Shown piece after piece: positions 1 to 9,392 of a stretch of DNA of 22,295 nt (position 1 is the stretch's first letter; every line of letters starts with the position of its first letter). Source of the DNA: a virus; the IMG/VR virus record IMGVR_UViG_3300021364_002684, positions 1 through 22,295 of that record; one strand, 5' to 3'. The notes under the pieces were generated by a model. That model saw only the letters and a program-made list of their open reading frames with translations, had not been told where the DNA came from and searched no databases. The position numbers and the translations under genes were made by a program.

Positions 1-208
1 GCGTTCAATTCCTGTAGAGATTTCAGGCGGGGGCGCTCAAACAAATAATGTGAGTGTTAATGTTAATGTAAATAACGATGGAAGTGCCGAAACAACAACC
101 GAAGGAGAGTCTAGAGAGATGGGCAGAGCAATTGCAGCGGCTGTACAGCGAGAAATACAATCACAGAAACGCCCGGGCGGACTACTTAGTCCATATGGAT
201 CACGATAA
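1..208 (+). CDS. Tail tape measure protein, C-terminal end (partial)
   Basis: An open frame enters from the left edge (first full codon at 2) and stops with TAA at 206-208, giving the last 68 residues of a protein. The tail has an alternating V/N stretch (VSVNVNVNNDG), an acidic patch, a short amphipathic segment (MGRAIAAAVQREIQ) and ends RPGGLLSPYGSR. A basic, Gly/Leu ending of this kind is typical of tape measure proteins of lambda-like phages, and the next gene is gpM-like, exactly where the tape measure gene ends in lambda. The tape measure sets tail length and is threaded through the tail tube. Only the extreme C-terminus is present, so the call rests largely on position. The stop overlaps the next start (TAATG), suggesting translational coupling. 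Confidence 0.75.
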   Translation, partial: RSIPVEISGGGAQTNNVSVNVNVNNDGSAETTTEGESREMGRAIAAAVQREIQSQKRPGGLLSPYGSR

Positions 209-594
209 TGTCTGCTCAATTTCAATTTACAATTCCTGCATCAATTACAGGCGGCTCAGATCAAGTAGTCACAGCAGACAGAGGACTCTCAAGAAACGCT
301 ATTCCTAGAGTTCTTGTCGCTAAATTTGGCGATGGTTATGAGCAGCGAGTTTCAGATGGGGTGAATCCAAACGATCAAACTTTTATGATTACTTTTAATA
401 ATAGAGCTGCGGCGGATATCTATAATATTGAGAAGTTTTTCAATGAAAATATTGGAAAAGCGTTTACATTTACGGTTGCTGATAAAGCAGGAAATACAGC
501 TCAAAAAGTAGTTTGTGAAGATTATAATATTACATATGTTTCTGAAAATTTTCATTCTATAACTGCAAATTTACGAAGAGTGTACGAGCCATGA
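208..594 (+). CDS. M: Minor tail protein, lambda gpM family
   Basis: A 128-residue protein resembling the lambda minor tail protein M family (Phage_min_tail). The diagnostic stretch is residues ~33-55, PRVLVAKFGDGYEQR followed by a G/N/P/N/D turn, where FGDGYEQR is the family signature. The remainder is predicted beta-rich, ending RRVYEP. gpM-type proteins form the ring joining the tail tube to the tip complex around the tape measure C-terminus. The start at 208 is chosen because it forms a TAATG overlap with the tape measure stop. The 3' end overlaps the gpL-like gene by ATGA (591-594). Length is slightly above lambda gpM (about 109 residues). Assignment by motif and gene order agree. Confidence 0.9.
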   Translation: MSAQFQFTIPASITGGSDQVVTADRGLSRNAIPRVLVAKFGDGYEQRVSDGVNPNDQTFMITFNNRAAADIYNIEKFFNENIGKAFTFTVADKAGNTAQKVVCEDYNITYVSENFHSITANLRRVYEP

Positions 595-2513
595 GCATAA
601 AAAGAGTAACAGTAACTACAGAAGATGCGTCTGTCAATCTTACCAATAGAGATTCTCTTGAGGTAACTTTTACTCAAAATGCGTATCCTTTAAATGTTAC
701 AAACATAACAAATTGTACCGTAACTCCAACTTCAATTGCAGCCACAGATAATGTATTTACAGCAACTTTCCCGAATGGAGAATTGGGCAGTTATTCTTTT
801 GATATATCAAATACAGGTCCAGAAGTGCCTGATGGTATTTTTCCAGATATAGCATCTCCTGGCCTTAACTCAATAGGTCAGTGGTCAGTACTGAGAGAGG
901 TAACAGGCGGTGTAAGCTATGAAAAAACCAAATCAACCACTTATTTACCTTGGAACTCTTCTGGAGGATTACCCTTCGCCACTAACTCTACAGGAGACGA
1001 CTGTAATACGGGAATATCTAATACCGCGAATGTTATTATAAATAACAGTGGCAATCTTCAGTTTGACTCTAGTGTATTTTACCCTACTTTTCTTACTCTC
1101 GCCCCAAAAATAACTATAAATATAGTAGCTTATTCTGCTGAATTTGATTTAACTCAAGGAGAATATGTAAGAACACATCAGTTTTCTGGAAGCACTGCTA
1201 ATTCACGAGCTTGGATGTATAATAAAGATACAGACACATATACTCAAATGACTACGGATTCTTCGGTTACTCATGCAAATGCTGTTAAAGCCCCTGCAGA
1301 CGGCACTTACATAGTTGTTATTGCTTCTGGTGTACATGCATTTGCAAGTCAAACAGGCACTCGGACAGGAAGAAGTACTTGGGATGATTTTATTGCTTAT
1401 GATGTAAATGGAAATGCGAAGAGAACTATAACTATATCAGGTCTTGTATCCAAGTCTCCCGCGGAGCTAATAGAAAATACTCAAATACAAGAGGTGGGAG
1501 ATTCTTTAGTTCACCTTTTTGAATTGAAACTTCCAGAGCCTCGTTCTACAACTTTATTTTTGCATGATGGACTAAATTTTGACTCCGGTTCAGGTAAAAA
1601 TATATATTTTCCAGCTAAAGACGGCGGCTCAGTAGATGAGTATATAGCATTTCCTATTACTATACAGGGCTTAGAAACAAAAGCAGGAGGGGGCTCAAAT
1701 AGGCCCACTTTAGCAGTAGCAAATATTCCTGTGTTAAGTAGAACTCTTACAAATAATACTGATGGCACAGACGATGAAACAAATCTTGAACAGATTTTTA
1801 CAGACGAAGGTATGTCTAGCGCAGAAGATTTTTTAGGGGGAACTTTAACTTATAGAAGTACCTTGCTAAAGTATACATATGATACCGCGTCTTTACCTTC
1901 TGCAGGTGTTCTTCCTATAGAATATCCTTCTTTTACCTATATTTTAGATAGAGTTTCCCGAGAAGATAACATATCTATTGAATTTGAGTTAGGAACTCCG
2001 GCAGATTTGGATAATGTTATGATTCCAAATAGAAGGGCTGTTGGCAAATACTGTGCTTGGGAGTACCAAGGTGGTTTATATAAAAGGGGTGGCTGTAGTG
2101 TTCCTGCAAATGTATTTGGATCTTTTTTCGACGAAGATGATAAGCTTATTACGGCAAGTATAGGAGCTACATCTGGAAATTACGCCATTGATGTGTGGAA
2201 TTCGGGTATAACATATTCTGCAGGATCTAGAGTAAGAAAAGTATTTTCAGGCGCTGCCGGAGGCTGGAGAATATATGAGTCACTTATAGCAGTTCCTGCA
2301 AATAAAGACCCTGAAACAAATTCTTTATATTGGAAAAGAATTGATGTTTGTGGTAAAAGAATTAGATCTTGTAAGATGAGGTTCCACGTAGATACTAGCA
2401 AAATAAATTCCACTCCGTCTTTAGCAGGAACACTTCTTACAGACCCAACATATTTTAATACAAGTAAGTCTTTACCATTCGGAGGCTTTCCAGGGTCAAA
2501 GAAATTTAAATGA
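591..2513 (+). CDS. L: Enlarged minor tail protein, lambda gpL family with Fe-S cysteines
   Basis: 640 residues, against about 232 in lambda gpL. The gpL-like part starts near residue 287: NTQIQEVGDSLVHLFEL, then a beta-rich segment with the conserved RPTLAVANI (lambda has RPTLTVSNL). Four cysteines at residues 488, 502, 587 and 594 occur as YCAWEYQG...GGC and DVCGKRIRSCKMRF, matching the C-terminal cysteines of lambda gpL that bind an iron-sulfur cluster. The C-terminus keeps FGGF. Two parts are unusual. About 285 N-terminal residues form a beta-rich, S/T/N-rich extension I cannot assign. Cys502 and Cys587 are separated by 84 residues (22 in lambda); this insert includes W..G..Y.AGS.V and a later YW, like small carbohydrate-binding (CBM5/12-like) modules of phage tails. 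It overlaps M and K by ATGA. Likely role: tail-tip ring between gpM and gpJ. Confidence 0.87.
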   Translation: MSIKRVTVTTEDASVNLTNRDSLEVTFTQNAYPLNVTNITNCTVTPTSIAATDNVFTATFPNGELGSYSFDISNTGPEVPDGIFPDIASPGLNSIGQWSVLREVTGGVSYEKTKSTTYLPWNSSGGLPFATNSTGDDCNTGISNTANVIINNSGNLQFDSSVFYPTFLTLAPKITINIVAYSAEFDLTQGEYVRTHQFSGSTANSRAWMYNKDTDTYTQMTTDSSVTHANAVKAPADGTYIVVIASGVHAFASQTGTRTGRSTWDDFIAYDVNGNAKRTITISGLVSKSPAELIENTQIQEVGDSLVHLFELKLPEPRSTTLFLHDGLNFDSGSGKNIYFPAKDGGSVDEYIAFPITIQGLETKAGGGSNRPTLAVANIPVLSRTLTNNTDGTDDETNLEQIFTDEGMSSAEDFLGGTLTYRSTLLKYTYDTASLPSAGVLPIEYPSFTYILDRVSREDNISIEFELGTPADLDNVMIPNRRAVGKYCAWEYQGGLYKRGGCSVPANVFGSFFDEDDKLITASIGATSGNYAIDVWNSGITYSAGSRVRKVFSGAAGGWRIYESLIAVPANKDPETNSLYWKRIDVCGKRIRSCKMRFHVDTSKINSTPSLAGTLLTDPTYFNTSKSLPFGGFPGSKKFK

Positions 2514-2821
2514 TAGATGAAATATATAACCATTTTGAGAGAGAGTACCCACGAGAGGGTTGCGGTGTAATCATCGAAGGAGATAAATTTATTCCTTGTA
2601 AAAATATTGCAGAAGATGATTATAGCTTTAAATTTTGTCCACAAGAGTATATAAATTTAGTAATGAAGTATAAAATTAAAGCAATTGTACACAATCATAT
2701 AAACTCTCCAAATACCCCTTCACAAGCAGATTTAAATAATTGTAAAGTACTAAATCTGCCTTACTATATTTTTACATATCCAGAGATGTCATTAAACATA
2801 GTAGATCCTAAGGAGATTTAA
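2510..2821 (+). CDS. K: Tail assembly protein with JAMM/MPN metalloprotease fold, N-terminal half of lambda gpK
   Basis: 103 residues. The JAMM zinc-metalloprotease motif is complete: Glu16 in YPREGCG, then H61-N-H63, seven residues, S71-x-x-D74 (HNHINSPNTPSQAD). Lambda gpK has this JAB/MPN domain followed by an NlpC/P60 peptidase domain. Here the protein stops after the MPN domain and the next start comes at once, so the second domain is absent. In lambda, K is needed for tail-tip assembly and may process I or help penetrate the wall; the substrate here is unknown. The start at 2510 overlaps the L stop (ATGA). An AGGAG at 2811-2815, inside the 3' end of this gene, serves the next gene. Confidence 0.88.
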   Translation: MIDEIYNHFEREYPREGCGVIIEGDKFIPCKNIAEDDYSFKFCPQEYINLVMKYKIKAIVHNHINSPNTPSQADLNNCKVLNLPYYIFTYPEMSLNIVDPKEI

Positions 2822-2822
2822 A

Positions 2823-3467
2823 ATGTTAAGAACAGTGCACTTAGAGGGAGAGCTGGGAGAAAAATTTGGATTTGAAAGGCAAATTCAAGCAGACTCTTTT
2901 AAAGATGTTCTTCTTTGCCTTCAAGCAAATTTTGAAGACTTTAAAGTATATTTAGCAGATTGCTATGAAAAAGGAATTTATTTTACTTGGAAAATAAATA
3001 ATCAAGAATTAACTTCTCCAGACGAAATGCTCTTACAGTACCCTCAAGGAGATATGGTGATTAGTCCCATTCCTGCTGGAGAAATAAATATTTTAAAGTC
3101 TGCTTTTAAGGTCCTTGCAGGTGCAGCATTACTAATTACAGGAGGAGCTTTAATTTTAGGAGGTTCATACCTGATACTTGGAAGCGTAGCTTTTTTAGCG
3201 GGCCAATACTTATTTTCTCAAGGTATGTTTGAACTTTTATCAGAAGATCCCTCAACAGATGCAAATGATGATGTTTCCCACTTATTTTCAGGAGCAGAGC
3301 AAAATATTAGTGAGGATGATCCTATTCCAGTTTGTTATGGAAGATTACGAATTCCCGGTCGTCCAATAAGTTTTGAAATTCGTAACGAGGATGGGTTTAT
3401 TTCAAGTGTTTCAGGCAATAACTCAAATAGAACAGGAGCAGGCAATACAAGAAAGCTGGGGAATTAA
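2823..3467 (+). CDS. I: Tail assembly protein, lambda gpI family
   Basis: 214 residues. The N-terminal ~85 residues look like the ubiquitin-like fold of lambda gpI (MLRTVHLEGELGEKFG start, ending PIPAGE). A Gly/Ala/Leu-rich hydrophobic stretch follows at residues ~92-135 (ALLITGGALILGGSYLILG), typical of the family, then an acidic linker and a C-terminal segment with DPIPVCYGRLRIPG. The PIPV.YG.LR motif is the usual C-terminal mark of gpI-like proteins. gpI acts early in tail-tip assembly around gpJ; its hydrophobic region could contact membrane. The start is supported by AGGAG seven bases upstream. It sits between K and J as in lambda. Confidence 0.9.
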   Translation: MLRTVHLEGELGEKFGFERQIQADSFKDVLLCLQANFEDFKVYLADCYEKGIYFTWKINNQELTSPDEMLLQYPQGDMVISPIPAGEINILKSAFKVLAGAALLITGGALILGGSYLILGSVAFLAGQYLFSQGMFELLSEDPSTDANDDVSHLFSGAEQNISEDDPIPVCYGRLRIPGRPISFEIRNEDGFISSVSGNNSNRTGAGNTRKLGN

Positions 3468-3472
3468 TAGGA

Positions 3473-6400
3473 ATGACTGATTTTAACGCACTTATCAATA
3501 GCTTCAAACAACCAGGCCTTACCAGCGCATTTACGGGCTCAATTGGTCAAAATATCTCTGCGACTGATGTTTTATGTGAGGGCCCAATATGGGGGTTAGT
3601 AGATGGAGCTGCCTCTCTTTATCTAGACAATAATCCTGCTTTGCAGGCAAAGCTAAAGTCTTTTGCCCCCAATAGGGCTGAGGAAGGTAGTGATCGATCG
3701 GGAACTATTACTTTTTCTAATGGAGTGGTGGGAACTGTAGATGATAACACTTTTATACCAGAAGATTTAATAAATAATACAAATTCTTCGCGAGTTATTC
3801 GATTAATTCAGCCAACAACTCTTAATCTTACTTTAGGAACTCTTACAACAACAGGAACTTATAATACTTTAACTATTACAGGAACTGGATTTTCCGCAAG
3901 TGACCACTCGACACAATTTGGAAAGCGAGAGGCAGTCTTAATAGCAGGTAGTACAGAAATTTTTGGTAATTTTTTTGTAACTGGCTCAACTAGTGCTGTA
4001 TTTTTCTGGGGGCAGGGAGGACCTGTACTTGATCCAGATAACCTACCAAGCTCGGCACAATTAAAAATAGTATTAGTTTCTGCTATTGTAAGTATAGACC
4101 CCTCTGCCGGTACGGTAACTCTTTCTAGTACTGATATATCAGGCAATGCTCAATCATTTAATGGAACTTTTGGATTTAATATAAGTCAGTCCGGGTTTTT
4201 TAACGCCAGCGAAGGCACCACAGGATCAAGCACATTTAATCCCGATTCGGTAACAGGAAAAATTGATAATCTTTTTGTCCAAGAAAATACTGGCTGGGAG
4301 GACCAAGAGCCTATACGGGATGTAGGGGGAGTAGGCGGAGCTTCAGTAATACAAGGCTCTACTAGTGGCATTAACTTGCCCGCACTAAAAATGTTAAATC
4401 CGGCAAACGCTGCAGCAAATGGCGTACTTTTATTTGACACTAGTGGAATGCCAAATACTGCAGATAATGGAGACTATCCTGGCACCCCTGATTTTAGTGA
4501 TACAAATAATTCTCCTACTATACTTAATAGTAGTGATTTTGGATTAGACACTGCGGCTAAAATCGCAGAAGCAGATAAAATTAGATTTGACATTACTTAT
4601 CCTCAAGGAATATTTAGTCAAGATCAAGAGAAAGGAGATCGTCATACAAATTACGCATTTTATGATATAAAGATAGAGTTTCAAATCAATGGAGGAACAA
4701 CTTATCAAGATCCTATTGAACCTTTTGGGGGTCTTGTAAAGCATAAAGGTAAAAAACAATCTGCATTAAACTTTCAACATCAAATAGACTTAGAGCCGTA
4801 TAGATACTTAAACTTTACAAATTTTAGAGTAAAAATAATAAGAGTTACTCGGCATATCGGGCTGCCCGTAACTTCATCAGGAGGCATAGACGGCGGGAGA
4901 TTTAATACAAATAAGCAAAGATATACTGTATTGCTTAAATCTCAAGTAGATAATTTACAAGCAATAAATGAAGATAAATTCAGCTATCCTTATTCTGCTA
5001 TTGTTAACTCTACTTTCTCTTCCCGTAGTTTTAAAGATTCCCCAAAAAGAAGTTATGATATTAAAGGTAAGCTTGTTAAAGTACCTACTGCATATACTCC
5101 TAGAGATTACGCACCTTTGGGAAAAGCTATTTATGCTAATTTTTGGGACGGTACATTTAAAGATGAGCCCGAGTATACGGATAATCCTGCATGGATTTTT
5201 TATGATATTGTTACAAATAATAGATACGGGGCTGGAAAATGGATTAAAGAATCAGATATAGATAAGTATGCCCTCTATCGTATTTCTAAATTCTGTGATG
5301 AATTAGTAGATACTAATGATGTTGTGCCCGCTACTTTTGGAAAAAGAGGAGAATATTACAAAATTGTCTCTCTCGGGGATACAGACTGGAATACAGTCGC
5401 AGGAACATCCGGAACATCATACTCGGAAGACGATGTAATTAGAATAAAATCTGTGCCAACAGGAACAGGAGAGATAAGTCTATTAGAGCCTAGATTTAGA
5501 ATGAATATTCTTCTGACTAAAGCTCTGCCTGTGTATAAAGTTTTAAAAGATATGGCTAGTGCGTTTACTTCCATGTTATATTGGATGGACGGTCAGCTTA
5601 CTCTTGTTCAGGATACCCCCCAAGACCCTGTGGCAGTTTTTACAAAAGCAAATGTTATAGACGGTAGATTTACATATGAAGGCTCCTCTATAAAAAATAG
5701 GCCGAATCAAATAATTGTAAATTGGAATGATCCTACAATTGACTATGAACTTACTCCTCTTATTGTAGAGGATAGTGCTGATATAGTAAGAGCAGGCAGA
5801 GTTATTACAGAGGAGTGCGTTGCTTATGGAGTTACCTCGGAATCGCAAGCAATTCGTTATGGTAAATGGAAACTTTGGACTGCTCAAAATCAAAAAGAAA
5901 TAGTATATTTTAATACTTCTTTAGAGGGTAATTACTTACGACCGGGAGATATAATAAGCGTACAGAATGCTGATAGAAAAGGCGCACAGTTTGGAGGTAG
6001 AATTCAAAGCTCTACAGCTAGCTCTGTTACTCTCGACAGGGAGATAACACTCTCAGGAGGAACTTATGAAATTTTTGTTGTAGCCACGGCTCCTGGAGCA
6101 GTCTATACGGGATCACCTGATATAACTATAAATGGAGTAACTTATAGCAGAGGCGATTTATTGCCTGAAGCTCATATTTATACAGATACAAATAATAATG
6201 GAGTTCGAGACACTTTAACTTTAACCTCTTTAGATAGTGAAATTTTAGCATCTAATGCTTTTGATGCTAGTGGTAATCCTATTCCTGTAGAGTGGAAGCC
6301 TTATATTACAGCAGAAGGTCATCAAATAACACAAACTTCGGGATCTATTACAACAGTTAATCTAGTAGGCTCTAATACGTTTACTTCTACCCCTGTTGCC

Positions 6401-7897
6401 GGCGGAGTATGGAGTATTAAAGAAATAGGAGGCACCGGAACAGCTAAAGAATATAGAGTCCTAAATATAGAAAAAACAGAAAAAAATATACACGCTATTT
6501 CTGCTGCAGAGCACTTTAATGAAAAATTCACTGCAGTTGAAGGAAAATATGATTTAGGGTCAGTGCCCGAAAATACTGATGCCCCCGAGAAAGAGCCAGA
6601 GGAGATACCCCCTCCTACAAATTTACTTGTTAGCCCCTCAGGGCCTACGGCGTTCCCCGATACCAGTCTACTTCTTACATTTACCGCTCCTGATACTAAT
6701 TTTGTGGCAGCATACCAAGTTCAAACCAATATTGATGATGTAGGAATGTTTACACAAACTGAAACACATAAAGAGTTTAAGGGAATAATCGCTAATAGAT
6801 ATTCTTTTAAAGTCAGAACAATGTCTCCCAAAGGAGCAGTCTCAGAATGGGCAGAAACCGAATATTCTGCAGCAAGCCCTGGTATAGGAACGGAGAATCC
6901 AGATAATATTCATGGCTTGAAGAAATGGATTACAGCATCTCAACCCGCCGAAATAGTTAGAGACATAGGGGATACTACAAATGAGAAATACAGTAATAGT
7001 TCTCCTTATTTTCTTGTAGACTTTTATCAAAAAGATCCTACAGCGCCTGAGTATGCATATTATCACTGGAATAGTACCGGGAGCTTATTAGGGGTTGGAC
7101 CTGGTGCTATTGACGCTACCACAGGACTACCTACTGGAGGAGATACCGCTATTGCAATTCAAAATGTTCCTGCAGCGGCTTTATCAACTCATATAGTTAG
7201 AGCAGAAGACCCGGCTACAAATAAAGTATACGAATATAAAGCGGGCGCATTTGTGGCAAATGCACATAGAAATAACCCAACCACTGGAGAAGTACATAAA
7301 TTTTATAAAATTACTTCGAATAGATCTGAAAGCGATTATGGCGAAGAGGTTTTTAGATTTAAAAAATACCCTGTTCAAATTGCACAAAGAGAATCTCCAA
7401 GTAATTTTAAAACTATTACAACTGAAACACCTAATGGCAAAGTAGATTTATCAAGTGTTGTAGATAACGATACACGAGAGTTGTATATTGTATTTGACTA
7501 TAGTGTTCCTAAGCTATTTTTAGCGGAGTGGGACAGCAATGCGAACGGAGATGGCCCAGGATTCTGGAGAGATGCAAATGAAACTATGGCTAACGCTTGG
7601 ACAGCTCTTACAGTCACTTCAGCATCTTTAGCTGCAAATACAAACAAACTAGTTGGCACAGGAACCTCTTTTCTTTCAGAGGTTCAAATAGGGGATGTTA
7701 TTAGTTTAGCAAATTTATCTACTTTAGGTGAAACTTTGGGGGATGCTGCAATAGTTACAAATGTAGCGTCAGATACAGAACTTAGTATAGATAGAACTTT
7801 TACATCCGCCAAAAGCTTAAGTAACTTATATGTTCCTACTTATAGACCTGCACTAAATGATGATGCTATTGCTGCTGATATTTCGAGGCCTTCATAA
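3473..7897 (+). CDS. J: Tail tip hub/host specificity protein, lambda gpJ family
   Basis: 1474 residues (lambda gpJ about 1132). The N-terminus has the family signature CEGPIWGLVDG with a following YLDNNP (residues ~35-55). Residues ~100-260 form a T/S/G-rich insertion. The conserved hub follows: YPYSAIV (~504), RSYDIKGKLVKVP, and WDGTF...NPAWIFYDI (~558-580), with RYGAG downstream. A 45-residue module (GEYYKIVSLGDTDW...GTGEI, ~626-668) splits the usual CDE...EPRF loop. DGQLTLVQD and RPNQIIVNW mark the later hub part. A fibronectin-III-like domain lies at ~1046-1137 (PPPTNLL to WAETE). The C-terminus carries a GTGTSF...GDVISL...SDTELSIDRTF module (~1381-1446). gpJ trimers form the tail tip and bind the receptor; the C-terminal modules are the likely specificity part. 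The stop overlaps the next start (TAATG). Confidence 0.93.
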   Translation: MTDFNALINSFKQPGLTSAFTGSIGQNISATDVLCEGPIWGLVDGAASLYLDNNPALQAKLKSFAPNRAEEGSDRSGTITFSNGVVGTVDDNTFIPEDLINNTNSSRVIRLIQPTTLNLTLGTLTTTGTYNTLTITGTGFSASDHSTQFGKREAVLIAGSTEIFGNFFVTGSTSAVFFWGQGGPVLDPDNLPSSAQLKIVLVSAIVSIDPSAGTVTLSSTDISGNAQSFNGTFGFNISQSGFFNASEGTTGSSTFNPDSVTGKIDNLFVQENTGWEDQEPIRDVGGVGGASVIQGSTSGINLPALKMLNPANAAANGVLLFDTSGMPNTADNGDYPGTPDFSDTNNSPTILNSSDFGLDTAAKIAEADKIRFDITYPQGIFSQDQEKGDRHTNYAFYDIKIEFQINGGTTYQDPIEPFGGLVKHKGKKQSALNFQHQIDLEPYRYLNFTNFRVKIIRVTRHIGLPVTSSGGIDGGRFNTNKQRYTVLLKSQVDNLQAINEDKFSYPYSAIVNSTFSSRSFKDSPKRSYDIKGKLVKVPTAYTPRDYAPLGKAIYANFWDGTFKDEPEYTDNPAWIFYDIVTNNRYGAGKWIKESDIDKYALYRISKFCDELVDTNDVVPATFGKRGEYYKIVSLGDTDWNTVAGTSGTSYSEDDVIRIKSVPTGTGEISLLEPRFRMNILLTKALPVYKVLKDMASAFTSMLYWMDGQLTLVQDTPQDPVAVFTKANVIDGRFTYEGSSIKNRPNQIIVNWNDPTIDYELTPLIVEDSADIVRAGRVITEECVAYGVTSESQAIRYGKWKLWTAQNQKEIVYFNTSLEGNYLRPGDIISVQNADRKGAQFGGRIQSSTASSVTLDREITLSGGTYEIFVVATAPGAVYTGSPDITINGVTYSRGDLLPEAHIYTDTNNNGVRDTLTLTSLDSEILASNAFDASGNPIPVEWKPYITAEGHQITQTSGSITTVNLVGSNTFTSTPVAGGVWSIKEIGGTGTAKEYRVLNIEKTEKNIHAISAAEHFNEKFTAVEGKYDLGSVPENTDAPEKEPEEIPPPTNLLVSPSGPTAFPDTSLLLTFTAPDTNFVAAYQVQTNIDDVGMFTQTETHKEFKGIIANRYSFKVRTMSPKGAVSEWAETEYSAASPGIGTENPDNIHGLKKWITASQPAEIVRDIGDTTNEKYSNSSPYFLVDFYQKDPTAPEYAYYHWNSTGSLLGVGPGAIDATTGLPTGGDTAIAIQNVPAAALSTHIVRAEDPATNKVYEYKAGAFVANAHRNNPTTGEVHKFYKITSNRSESDYGEEVFRFKKYPVQIAQRESPSNFKTITTETPNGKVDLSSVVDNDTRELYIVFDYSVPKLFLAEWDSNANGDGPGFWRDANETMANAWTALTVTSASLAANTNKLVGTGTSFLSEVQIGDVISLANLSTLGETLGDAAIVTNVASDTELSIDRTFTSAKSLSNLYVPTYRPALNDDAIAADISRPS

Positions 7898-9378
7898 TGA
7901 GCACTACAACTGACATAAAATTTGAGTTTTATATAGATAGTACTTCTGACCAAGATACTTCTACCTCACTGAGTCCTGCAGATGCAACAGATCTTGGACT
8001 CAATGCAGGGGTTGTTGTAGACCAGTTAGGTGGAGGGATAACTTTTAGTAATGCTGGTAGTATCAAAGGAGGAAAAACCGCTTGGGATGTAGGTATAGGA
8101 TTTTGGTTAGGTTATCAAAACCAAAACTATAGAGTTGCAATAGGGGATCCTGCGAATGAAAAAGTAACTTGGGACGGAGACGATCTCGTAATAGATATAG
8201 ATTTGTCTAATTTAACAATTAATGGAGGATCCTCAGGACAAGTACTCTCAACAGATGGAAACGGTTCATTAAGTTTTACAGATATAGTTTTCCCGTCTAT
8301 GAATTTAAATGATTTAGCTGATGTTACTTTATCAAGTTTGGCACAGAATAATATTTTGCAATATAACGGCACAAACTGGGTAAATGCTACTGGAGATATA
8401 TTTCCCTATTCGCTTACTGGCTCTGGGGGCACCGGAGGGGGCGGAGCTTCTCCTAAAGTATCGCTTTTAAATGGCAATAGCGCTGTTAAAGGTGAGATTA
8501 CATTCACGGAAGGCAATAATATGACTATTACTAGAAGTGGTAATAATCTAACATTTGCATCTACTGTGTCCCCCACCCCCAGTCTATGGACACAGACTGG
8601 TAATGATATTTATTATAATAGTGGAAATGTTGCAATTGGTACAAGCTCTCCTCATTCCACCCACCCTTTAAAGATCATGGGGACTTTATTTTCACAAGGA
8701 ACCTCTTCTAGCCCCGGTCTTAATGGTATAATTTTGGATTCAAGAACTACAGGAGGTAATAGTAATCAATGGTGGCAATTAGTTCAAGAGCCTGGAGGAG
8801 ACCTACATCTCACTAGAAATGCCAACGCCGCCAATGCCTTAAAGGTCGGTAGAAGTACTGGCACATTTATGATTCCTGCCGGTGTCTGTTTGAATGGAAC
8901 TGTAACGTATGATTCAAGTAATGTACTAGATGATTATGAGGAGGGCACAATATCTGGAGGGTCAATGACAATATCCAACTCTTCTTCGGGTGGCACTACG
9001 CAATCCGGCACTACTCATTTAGATGGCAATTATTTACGAACATTGGAATATGTAAAGGTCGGAAATGTTGTTCATATTAGTTTTGCATTTAGAATAAATA
9101 ATACTCAAAATCTAACTACTACTTCACCAATTTATCTTAGTCTTCCTTTTGCAGCCACGGGAGTTATACACACAGGGCCTGTTAATGTTTTGAACGCCCC
9201 ATCCTCGGGTAGTAGTAATTATAATGCAAGACTGGAGCATGCATATTCTTTTATTTCAGTAGGAACTTCTAGAATGGGGTTCGCTTACAATATATCGGGC
9301 AGTACAGCTACGCTTTTTACTTTGGCGGAACTTTTTGACGTAAATATGAGAGGAAGTATTACATACCTTACAAGTTAA
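7897..9378 (+). CDS. Putative tail fibre / receptor-binding protein
   Basis: 493 residues, beginning on the TAATG overlap with J, with a GAGG at 7885-7888. Visible modules in order: a beta-rich N-terminus of ~100 residues with D-x-D turns; a VLSTDGNGSLSFTD linker; LNDLADVTLSSL (~137-148), a phrase common in marine phage fibres; a Gly-rich hinge (GSGGTGGGG, ~175); GNVAIGTSSP (~243), a repeat typical of trimeric fibre shafts; NVLDDYEEGT (~343), which usually opens a C-terminal beta domain ending in a LSLPF-type strand, also present here. These features fit a trimeric fibre bound to the gpJ tip. Receptor and exact attachment cannot be read. Coupling to J suggests the two are made in similar amounts. 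Confidence 0.75.
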   Translation: MSTTTDIKFEFYIDSTSDQDTSTSLSPADATDLGLNAGVVVDQLGGGITFSNAGSIKGGKTAWDVGIGFWLGYQNQNYRVAIGDPANEKVTWDGDDLVIDIDLSNLTINGGSSGQVLSTDGNGSLSFTDIVFPSMNLNDLADVTLSSLAQNNILQYNGTNWVNATGDIFPYSLTGSGGTGGGGASPKVSLLNGNSAVKGEITFTEGNNMTITRSGNNLTFASTVSPTPSLWTQTGNDIYYNSGNVAIGTSSPHSTHPLKIMGTLFSQGTSSSPGLNGIILDSRTTGGNSNQWWQLVQEPGGDLHLTRNANAANALKVGRSTGTFMIPAGVCLNGTVTYDSSNVLDDYEEGTISGGSMTISNSSSGGTTQSGTTHLDGNYLRTLEYVKVGNVVHISFAFRINNTQNLTTTSPIYLSLPFAATGVIHTGPVNVLNAPSSGSSNYNARLEHAYSFISVGTSRMGFAYNISGSTATLFTLAELFDVNMRGSITYLTS

Positions 9379-9392
9379 TTATTGGAGAAATT

